A DNA stretch of 64,000 nt from Corynebacterium qintianiae (GTDB lineage: Bacteria > Actinomycetota > Actinomycetes > Mycobacteriales > Mycobacteriaceae): NCBI RefSeq assembly GCF_011038645.2, contig NZ_CP064955.1, positions 496,001 through 560,000 on the forward strand, in the 5' to 3' direction. Positions 54,625-64,000 of the stretch are shown piece by piece. A model generated the notes under the pieces. The model searched no databases and had not been told where the DNA came from. It saw only the letters and a list, made by a program, of their open reading frames with translations. How positions within the stretch are numbered: the stretch's first letter is position 1; each line of letters begins with the position of its first letter. The position numbers were made by a program, and so were the translations under genes.

Positions 54625-55523
54625 ATCCAGTTGAACTCGACGTGTGTGGCGGTCCCCAGCGGTTCGACGTGGATCATGGTTTTCGCCCCTCCCAGTGTTT
54701 CGTCGATCCCGTCCTCGATCATGTCGGCGTAGTCGTGCGAGCGGGCCACGCTCCACTCACCGGGCACCTGCATGACGATATTGACTAGGCGCTCGCGGCC
54801 GAAAGCCGCAGTGCGCACGTCGGTGAACTCCACCCCGCGCTCGGCAGCGAAACCGTCCAGGTACGTCTTGATGGCCAGCCGCTCGTCCTCCGGCAGAGCC
54901 TCCGACAACAGGCTGATGAAGGAGTTTCTCAGCAGCACGTATCCGGTGACCAGGATGTTAAGGCCCACGGCCAGCGCGATGAGCGGGTCGAGGATTTCCC
55001 AGCCCGTCACCCACACCAGCGCAATGCCGACGAGCACGCCGACGGTGGTCCAGACGTCGGTCAGAAGGTGGCGCCCGTCAGCGTTCAGGGTGGCGGAGCG
55101 GTACTTCTTGCCCGCGCGCAGCAGCACGAGGCCGACGGCCAAGTTCAACGCCGCCGCGAGGGTGGACAGTAGCAGGCCCACGCCCGCTTGCTCGATAGGC
55201 TGCGGGTCGAGTAGCCGCTGGACTGCCGTGTAGATGATGGCGACCGCCGCCACGAGGATCATGGAACCCTCGACCTGGGCCGAGAAGTACTCCGCCTTGG
55301 CGTGGCCGAAGTTGTGGTTCACGTCCGCGGGCTTCGCCGAGATCTTCAGCGCCATAAGCCCGACGACGGCCGCGACGACGTTGATGAGGGACTCAATGGC
55401 GTCGGAAAGGAAACCGACTGAGCCAGTAACCCACGCGGCCGCGAGTTTCAGGGCGATCGTCGCCACGGACGCCGCGATCGAGAGCCACATGAAGCGCTCG
55501 AGCAGCTTCTGTTCGTCGATCAT
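54621..55523 (-). CDS. Cation diffusion facilitator metal exporter
   Basis: 300 residues with about six transmembrane helices. Metal site residues are Asp in SDAIESLINV (TM2) and HLLTDVWTT (HxxxD in TM5); the NHNFGHAKAEYFSA loop is typical of FieF/Zn-type CDF proteins. The C-terminal cytosolic domain has MIHVEPLG. GAGGAAAG precedes ATG 55523. The neighbouring His-rich protein suggests a metal-handling locus, though a different gene lies between. Confidence 0.9.
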   Translation of the reverse strand: MIDEQKLLERFMWLSIAASVATIALKLAAAWVTGSVGFLSDAIESLINVVAAVVGLMALKISAKPADVNHNFGHAKAEYFSAQVEGSMILVAAVAIIYTAVQRLLDPQPIEQAGVGLLLSTLAAALNLAVGLVLLRAGKKYRSATLNADGRHLLTDVWTTVGVLVGIALVWVTGWEILDPLIALAVGLNILVTGYVLLRNSFISLLSEALPEDERLAIKTYLDGFAAERGVEFTDVRTAAFGRERLVNIVMQVPGEWSVARSHDYADMIEDGIDETLGGAKTMIHVEPLGTATHVEFNWI

Positions 55524-55555
55524 GCGGTGCCTACTTTCCTCTAGACTGGGCGGCC

Positions 55556-55726
55556 ATGGATATGGGACGTTGGGTTATCGCAATTGCCGGCGCGGTCGTG
55601 GGCGCGCTGTTCTTTGGCTGGCTACTTCAAATGCTCGGCGTGGGCGGAATACTTTACACCGTGCTGGTGCTCGTCGGCTCTGCTGCGACGTCGTCGCTGG
55701 CGGGCACGATCTTCAAGCCGCGCTAG
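55556..55726 (+). CDS. Small membrane protein (56 residues)
   Basis: ATG 55556 to TAG 55726 encodes MDMGRWVIAIAGAVVGAL, a second hydrophobic helix (YTVLVLVGSAATSSLAG) and a short basic end (FKPR). TAGACT 8 nt before the ATG would give a leaderless mRNA. Its stop overlaps the 3' end of the DJ-1/PfpI gene by 4 nt. Function unknown; it faintly resembles transglycosylase-associated (GlsB/YeaQ) small membrane proteins. Confidence 0.6.
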   Translation: MDMGRWVIAIAGAVVGALFFGWLLQMLGVGGILYTVLVLVGSAATSSLAGTIFKPR

Positions 55727-56400
55727 AGCAGACCGAGGACTGCTTCGCCGACGCCGGTCGCGCTCGTCGGGTTCTGGCCGGTGACGAGTGTGCCATCGAC
55801 GACGACGTGCTTTGTCATCGGCACGCGCGCCTTCGAGTACTCGGCGGCCTTGGCAGTGAGCTCCTCCTCGAGGCTGAACGGCACGTCGCTGGCGCGCATC
55901 GCCAGCTTCTCTTCGGCCCACGAGTAACCGGTGACGTGTTTGCCAGCGAGGAGCGGGGTGCCGTCGGCAAGCGTCGCGTGCAGCAGGCCGACCGGCCCGT
56001 GGCAGACGGCGGCCACAATCTTGCCGGAGTCCGCGAACGTGGCGACGGCCCCGGGAACCGCCCCGGAGACGAAGTCGAACATCGTGCCGTGCCCGCCGAT
56101 GAGGTAGATACCGGCGTAGGCGTCAAGGTCGACGTCGGAAAGCGAAGGGGTCTCGTCGAGGTGTTCCATGAACTGCGCGCTCTCGTAGCGCTTGTTAGTG
56201 CCGCCCATCAGGAGCACCGGGGGCATGAGACTCATCGGGTCGAGCGGCACGGCGCCGCCCTCCACGCTGGCGAGGTCGACATCGTGGCCGGCCCCGGTGA
56301 TCACGTCGTAAAAGTGGGTGTATTCACCCAGCCACATTCCGGTGTGCACGCCGGAGTCGCGGTAGCGGTGGACGCTGGTTGACAGTGCGAGGATTTTCAC
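55723..56400 (-). CDS. DJ-1/PfpI family protein (Hsp31-like)
   Basis: 225 residues. Nucleophile elbow AAVCHGPVGLL with catalytic Cys, the GGHGTMFDF loop, and YIGGTNKR-like substrate loop region. Members are deglycases, chaperones or glyoxalases; which one cannot be told from sequence. GTG 56400 overlaps the thiF stop (GTGA), so it is probably translated from the same mRNA as thiF. Confidence 0.86.
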   Translation of the reverse strand: MKILALSTSVHRYRDSGVHTGMWLGEYTHFYDVITGAGHDVDLASVEGGAVPLDPMSLMPPVLLMGGTNKRYESAQFMEHLDETPSLSDVDLDAYAGIYLIGGHGTMFDFVSGAVPGAVATFADSGKIVAAVCHGPVGLLHATLADGTPLLAGKHVTGYSWAEEKLAMRASDVPFSLEEELTAKAAEYSKARVPMTKHVVVDGTLVTGQNPTSATGVGEAVLGLL

Positions 56401-57503
56401 CCGTCCAACTCTATCCCGTGCCGGTTGGTGCCGCCGGTCAGGCTGGTCAGCGTGATGCCGCGCGCGCTCGCCCGATCCTGGAAACACTCGACGAAACGGT
56501 CCGATCGTGCCCCGGCCGCGCAGTAGACGACCACGTCTGCGCCCTCCGGCAGCGAATCGATCAGCGCGGCGGCCGTCCCCGGGTCGGCCTCCCACACACT
56601 CGTAGGCAGGTGGTGGGTGCCGCCGGGGATGTCCGATAGCGCCTTCTCGTGGGCCTCCCGCACGTCAACACCGAGCCTGCCTCCCAGCGGCGAAGGATCG
56701 CCGGGTAGCGCGCACGCCGCCTCCTTGTACTCCCCGAAACCGGTGACCAGCTCTCGCGCCGGGTCCCGCGAAACCTGGAACGCCCGCACGCTTGCCGTCA
56801 GCGCGTCATAGACGCGCAGCTTGCCGACGACCGACTCACCCACGCCCGCCAGGAGCTTCACCACTTCGGTGGCCATGAGCCCGCCCACCACGCTGGTGGT
56901 CACACCGAGCACACCGGCAGTGGCACAGTCCGGGACCGAATCCGGATCCGGTTGGGTCGGGTAGAGGTCGCGCAATCCCACCCCGCCTGCCGGGGCGCCG
57001 GGGCCGGACCACCACAGGGCAATGTCGCCGCGGTAGCGCAGCACGGAACCCCACACCAGCGGCACTCCCGCGATCTCCGCGGCGTCGGCGGCGAGGAACT
57101 TCGTGGCAAACGTGTCGGAGCCGTCAACCAAAACGTCAACCCCCTTAAGCAGTTCGAGGGCGTCCCGAGTGTTGAACTGGGCGTCGATAAGCGAAAGCTC
57201 GATTCCGGGCTGGAGAGCCTCGAGCCGCTCGCCGACGACCTCGACCTTCTTACGCCCGACGTCGTCCGCGCCGAAGAGTATCTGCCGGTGGATGTTGGTG
57301 ATGCTCACGGTGTCGTCGTCAATGACGGAAAGGTGGCCGACGCCCGTCGCGGCGAGAGCTTGCATCACCGGGCAGCCGAGCCCGCCCGCGCCGATGACGA
57401 GCACGTGGGCGTTGTGCAGCGCACGTTGCTGCTCAGCGCCGAATCCGGGGAGGTTCATCTGCCGTGCGGTCCGGCGGAGCTCGTTGTGTGGCACATCACG
57501 CAT
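56397..57503 (-). CDS. thiF: ThiF/MoeB-type adenylyltransferase with rhodanese domain
   Basis: 368 residues. E1-like domain: VIGAGGLGCPVMQALAATG, the arginine finger NIHRQILF, DDDTV, and GSDTFATKF. A C-terminal rhodanese domain (from about 270) has the catalytic-type Cys in VVYCAAGARSD. It should adenylate and pass sulfur to the C-terminal Gly-Gly of ThiS. The CxxC zinc pairs of MoeB are not evident. ATG 57503 has TATAAG and an AAGGTGG upstream. It is separated from thiG by the BCCT gene. Confidence 0.87.
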   Translation of the reverse strand: MRDVPHNELRRTARQMNLPGFGAEQQRALHNAHVLVIGAGGLGCPVMQALAATGVGHLSVIDDDTVSITNIHRQILFGADDVGRKKVEVVGERLEALQPGIELSLIDAQFNTRDALELLKGVDVLVDGSDTFATKFLAADAAEIAGVPLVWGSVLRYRGDIALWWSGPGAPAGGVGLRDLYPTQPDPDSVPDCATAGVLGVTTSVVGGLMATEVVKLLAGVGESVVGKLRVYDALTASVRAFQVSRDPARELVTGFGEYKEAACALPGDPSPLGGRLGVDVREAHEKALSDIPGGTHHLPTSVWEADPGTAAALIDSLPEGADVVVYCAAGARSDRFVECFQDRASARGITLTSLTGGTNRHGIELDG

Positions 57504-57544
57504 GAATGCCACCTTATAAGGGCCACCCGCTAGACTTCGCACTC

Positions 57545-60273
<2,729 letters not shown>

Positions 60274-60277
<4 letters not shown>

Positions 60278-61365
60278 CGGTTCCTCCTGTGTCGCATCGG
60301 GTCGCAGGCTTCCAAGTCTACGGAGGGCTCCCGCTTATCGACGATCTCACCCACGCACCGTGCCGCCAGCGACGCGAGGAGAATCCCGTGGCGGAAGTAC
60401 CCGGTGGAAACGACTACCCGATCCGAGACGCGACCGAGGTAAGGCAGGTCGTCCGGTGTGCCAGGACGCGCACCGGCCGTGGCTTCCAGGAGGTCGCATT
60501 CCTCCAGCCCCGGGACGATCTCGATGGCGTCGCGGAGCAGCTGGTGTACGCCCTGCACCTGCGGCGCGGCGCGGCCGTCCTCACGGCTGGTCGCCCCGAC
60601 GGTGAGCGTGCGGTCCTCGCGCGGGATGACGTAGACGGGCCGATCTTCCACGAAGCCGCGGATTACCCTCTCAACCAGCGGATACTGGTGGGGTGGCACC
60701 GCGAGGCGGAGCACGTCACCGTAGACCGGGCGCAGCTGCAGCGGATTGCCGCCGTCAAACCAGCCACCGATGTCCTTCGCCCCCATTCCGGCGGCGATGA
60801 CGACCTGGTCGGCGTCTGTCTCGTTCACGTCGGCGAGGGCTTCGCGCACGAAGGTCACTCCGGCGTTGGCGCAGGCGTCGAAAAGCGCGCGCCCGAACAA
60901 CCTCGGCTGCACTTGGTGGTCGCCGTCGATGCGCACCGCCCCCGCAATCGTCGGCGACAGCGCCGGTTCGAGCGCGCGGGCGGCGCGTGTGGTGAGGCGC
61001 TCGGCCATCATGCCGTGTTGCGCCTGGTACTGCTTCAGCTCATCGAGGTGCGTCTTGTCCGCGCGGTCGCGGGCGACGACTAGGGTGCCGTTCGTGCGGT
61101 AGCCCGTCGGCAGCTCTGAGTACTTGGCCGCGAGCGCGACCAGCTCCGGGTACCAACCTCCCGCCGCGCGCATTAGCGGGAACAGCGGGTCTTGCTTGTA
61201 CACCACTTCCGCGGTTGGCGCGAGCATGCCGCCCGCGTGGTGGGTTGCCCCCGTGAGCGGGGCTGGATCGTGGACCGTGACGCGGTGGCCGCGGTCGGCG
61301 AGGGTGAGCGCCGTGGCAAGGCCGATGATCCCGGCGCCGGCGACGGCTGCTGTGGATGTTGCCAT
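60274..61365 (-). CDS. thiO: Glycine oxidase
   Basis: 363 residues. FAD-dependent enzyme oxidising glycine to dehydroglycine for ThiG. Dinucleotide-binding GAGIIGLATALTLADRGH at the N-terminus; GATSREDGRAAP and YFRHGILLASL near the C-terminus are DAO-family motifs. First gene of thiO-thiS-thiG. No TPP riboswitch elements were recognised upstream; instead two copies of a palindromic 25-bp repeat lie at 61386-61472. Confidence 0.93.
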
Positions 61366-61385
61366 GAGGTCATCATTGCATGTGG

Positions 61386-61410
61386 CTTATGAAAACTCCG
61401 CAATGCGGAG
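61386..61410. repeat. Palindrome-bearing repeat upstream of thiO, copy 1
   Basis: CTTATGAAAACTCCGCAATG then CGGAG. The core CTCCGC-AAT-GCGGAG is a perfect dyad. It ends about 21 bp from thiO ATG 61365 and overlaps any likely thiO promoter. On the minus strand the hairpin is followed by TTTTCAT. Confidence 0.85.
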
Positions 61411-61447
61411 TGTGCCGGAACTTCGGGTGCCCACCCATGAGGACATC

Positions 61448-61472
61448 CTTATGAAAACTCCGCAATGCGGAG
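61448..61472. repeat. Palindrome-bearing repeat upstream of thiO, copy 2
   Basis: Identical 25 bp to copy 1, offset by 62 bp (about six helical turns). Confidence 0.85.
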
Positions 61473-61588
61473 GGCGTGAAGTCGCAAATGCTTTCGCCCT
61501 TTTTCTGAGTTTCTGCAGCTAGAGCCGCATGTCCAACCCGCTTGTTATGGTGCGCATGTTCGATAAAACTCGCACCGAGGGGGCGCAC

Positions 61589-62827
61589 ATGACCACCGCA
61601 CTGGCAGACCAGGACCACGCATTCGACGATCTTGCCGAAGACATCATTTCCGGGTTCACCGGCATCACCCGCAGATAGGCGGAGTTGCTGCGCAGCATCG
61701 CCCGCTTCGACAAACACGGGCTGGCGCGCCGCTTTGGGGCGTCGACAACCGCCCGCTGGCTCGTCCACCGTCTGGGGTTGTCCGAAACTACCGCACATGA
61801 GTACGTGAAAGTCGCCCGCGCCATGTTGATATTTCTCCATATGGCGGAAGCGTTTGCGGAAGGTTCGCTCAACTACTCGAAGGTGCGGCTCATCCTGCCG
61901 CACCTCACGCGGGAGAGCGAATGTGCCCTCGTTGAGATGGGGGTGGAGATGGGGTACCACGAACTGGAAATAGCCTTGCTCAGGTGGAGAAAGAGGGGCG
62001 AGGGCGGGGAAGACGAGTCGTACGTCCGGCTCAAAGTCAGGCGCGGCGGTCGAGTGCGCATGTGGGCAGATTTCAGCCCCGCCGAAGGAGCACAGGTCAT
62101 GGCCGCTATGAAACTTGGGGAGCTCGCATACCACGACGTCGATCTCGACGCGCTTGAGCGCGATGACGACGGCCGGGTCACCGATGCCGCGGTCGATGCT
62201 GAACTGCGGGAACGGGAATCCACCGCATCGCCCTCGGGTTTCGGCCTGCCGCTGGGAAAAGCGCTGCTCGGCTCCTTCATGGGGATGGTCAATATCGTCC
62301 GCACTCAACCGCGGAGTTCGTTGCGTACACCCGGAGCGCACGTCAACATCGTGATGACGACAGACGGCCGCGCCTATCTGCCGAACAACCTCGGCGCGCC
62401 ATCGGACGCGCTGAAGAACTTCCTGTCCAACGCCGAATACCGGGTGAGCAGGGTCGATGAGAAGGGGCTGGTTCTCAACACCGGCCGGTCACAGCGCCTC
62501 GCCACAAACGGCCAGATCAACGCGCTGATGATGATGTGGCACGGCACGTGTGCCATGCCCGGCTGCACCCACACGAGGTTCATCGAGATGCACCACGTCA
62601 CTGAATGGTCCGAGGGCGGCCCCACGGATCTGGACAACCTTCTGCCACTGTGCTCGGCATGCCACTCCCTGGTGTCGGAGGGGCTCGTGCGCATCATCAA
62701 GGACTTCGGCGACGTGCATTTCCTCATGCCGGGAGGGGCCCGCTTTGTCTCACGCGACCACAGCCTGCCCGTGCGTTGCGACGACGCGATAACGCTGGAG
62801 GAGTTCGAGACGCTGCAGCCGGTCTAG
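61589..62827 (+). pseudogene. HNH endonuclease / DUF222 gene with in-frame TAG
   Basis: ATG 61589 (with GAGGGGG upstream) encodes 29 residues ending GFTGITRR, then a TAG at 61676-61678, then the same frame continues as AELLRSIARFDKHGLARRFG through the DUF222 domain to a C-terminal HNH motif: CAMPGCTHTRFIEMHHVTEW, NLLPLCSACHSLV. The nuclease part appears intact. Translation could restart at TTG 61685 (GGCGGAG upstream), giving a 380-residue protein. Either a recent pseudogene or one using reinitiation. DUF222-HNH proteins are numerous, often mobile, in actinobacteria. Confidence 0.75.
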
Positions 62828-62836
62828 CGCGCCAAC

Positions 62837-63997
62837 TTATCTGCGGTCCAGGTAGCCGGAACGGATCTGGACGACGCGCACCGCCGCCGAGCTGAGCGCA
62901 AGGGCCGCAAGGACAAAGAAGGGGAGGGAGGGACCGACGCGCGGTTCAAGCCACTGGAGCAGCGGGGGCAGACCGAAGCCGAGGTAGGTGGCCACGTAGT
63001 AGACGCCGATGACGCGTCCGCGCTGGGCGACGGGTGCGTAGGTGTCGACGTCGAGAAGCCCGTCGCGCAGGCACAGCCCATAGGCGGTGCCGAGAAGGAG
63101 AGTGGCCACGAAAAAGACGATGAGGGAAGGGGCGGGGCCGGCCACGCCGACGACCAGCATGCCGAGGGCGGAGCTGAGCGCGCCGACCGCGCCCGAGTAC
63201 GGGCCCCACGCGAACCTGCGCCCCAGCGCCTGCAACACCAGCGCCGTGCCGAAACCGAGCCCCGCGGCAATGCCGGGCATGAACACGCCGGTGGGGAAGT
63301 AATGCGCGACCCGGGCGGAGAGCCCGATGACCGTCGTGGTGATGGATGCGAACACCCAGACCGCGACCGGAACCGAGGTGGCGAGCGCCTTCATGGAGGA
63401 GCGCTCAACGTGGGGGGCGGGGTGCGCGTTGGACGGAGCGGACACTGGGCGGGTGTTCGGAACGTCACCTACTGCGAGGGACACCGCGACGGATGCGGCG
63501 GACAGGACAATCGTGACCGCGTACGGCACCCACAGCGGGGTGACCAGGGAAGCGATGATCCCAGAGGCGATCGGGCCGAGCGCGAAACCGGAGGTGAGAA
63601 AGATCCCGGCCAAGGTCGCGCCGGATGCGCCGCGCAGCCGTGCCGCCCATGCGGTTCCGGCGCTGACGACGAGGCCGACGCCGAGGCCGACCACAAACCG
63701 GCCGGCGAGCAACGCGAACGTGCCATGGGAGAGCATCAACGCGACGTTGCCTGCGGCCGCGACGACGGCACCGGTGATGACCACAAAGCGCCCGCCGAAC
63801 CGGTCGGCCAGCAGGCCGCCAGCAATCAGGCAAGGAAACAGACCAGCTGCGTAGATGCCGTATGCACTGTTGACGAGGAGCGCATCCAAATTTGCGCGCT
63901 CTTTCAGCGCCACCAGCACCGAGGCGAAATGGTTCGCGGCCCAGCCTGCGGTGACAAGGAAAAAGACGACGCTGGCAAACACTCTTCGGCTGGACAT
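62837..63997 (-). CDS. MFS transporter
   Basis: 386 residues, about 12 transmembrane helices. The loop 2-3 signature GGLLADRFGGR (GxLaDrxGrk-like) sits between TM2 and TM3; TM4 has GRFVVGLGVGLVVSAG. It resembles drug/sugar efflux permeases of the CynX/NimT or YcaD-like type. Substrate unknown. It starts at ATG 63997, 3 bp from the window end, so no upstream regulation can be seen. It is convergent with the HNH gene. Confidence 0.85.
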   Translation of the reverse strand: MSSRRVFASVVFFLVTAGWAANHFASVLVALKERANLDALLVNSAYGIYAAGLFPCLIAGGLLADRFGGRFVVITGAVVAAAGNVALMLSHGTFALLAGRFVVGLGVGLVVSAGTAWAARLRGASGATLAGIFLTSGFALGPIASGIIASLVTPLWVPYAVTIVLSAASVAVSLAVGDVPNTRPVSAPSNAHPAPHVERSSMKALATSVPVAVWVFASITTTVIGLSARVAHYFPTGVFMPGIAAGLGFGTALVLQALGRRFAWGPYSGAVGALSSALGMLVVGVAGPAPSLIVFFVATLLLGTAYGLCLRDGLLDVDTYAPVAQRGRVIGVYYVATYLGFGLPPLLQWLEPRVGPSLPFFVLAALALSSAAVRVVQIRSGYLDRR

Positions 63998-64000
63998 GCA

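Noticed and set aside
61366..61530. TPP riboswitch before thiO
   Set aside because: Searched the minus-strand leader for the CUGAGA and ACCUGAU-type elements and did not find them; only the duplicated palindromes are present.

Overview
The window is a high-GC, gene-dense actinobacterial chromosome segment, most likely from a Corynebacterium. It carries the conserved Corynebacterium/Mycobacterium block around mtrAB-lpqB-secA and the block sigH-rshA-whiB1-rhlE-adnAB-uvrD2, together with mycolata-type genes (wbbL, whiB2, lpqB, the DUF3499, DUF3152 and DUF3107 families, UPF0182). Many genes have a TANNNT -10 hexamer 6-8 nt before the start codon, which suggests frequent leaderless transcription. 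All calls were made by reading the sequence; no database search was run.

Region 1 (1-21.4 kb) is core envelope and housekeeping. It holds cell-wall linker and mannose metabolism (wbbL, a GDP-mannose pyrophosphorylase, whiB2, manB, a TobH-like gene), sahH, tmk, the MtrAB two-component system with its lipoprotein LpqB, comF, hpf, secA, rsgA and aroA. Region 2 (21.4-25.4 kb) is accessory. A yedK/HMCES gene is followed by a secreted-protein gene split by a roughly 2.5-kb transposon. The element has imperfect 24-bp terminal inverted repeats and a 9-bp target duplication. It carries a TniB-like ATPase, a truncated transposase, and a PadR-PspC pair whose 3' end is partly duplicated.

Region 3 (25.4-50.7 kb) is conserved again. 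It contains a YbaK-type deacylase, sigH with its anti-sigma factor, the 24-residue ribosomal protein bL37, whiB1, rhlE, DUF3107, DUF3152, the DNA-end resection motor-nuclease adnA-adnB, a K+ channel, uvrD2, an orphan ThiF-like/TOMM-cyclodehydratase-like protein, three protease-like genes, a UPF0182 membrane protein and an initiator tRNA-Met.

Region 4 (50.7-64 kb) is more variable. It has a BLUF photoreceptor, a decayed secretory lipase, a histidine-rich metal-binding protein, a Baeyer-Villiger-type monooxygenase, a CDF metal exporter, a DJ-1/PfpI protein, and the thiamine-thiazole genes thiO-thiS-thiG. A BCCT transporter on the opposite strand separates thiG from thiF. An HNH/DUF222 gene with an in-frame stop and an MFS transporter close the window. 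No CRISPR array, prophage or rRNA was seen.
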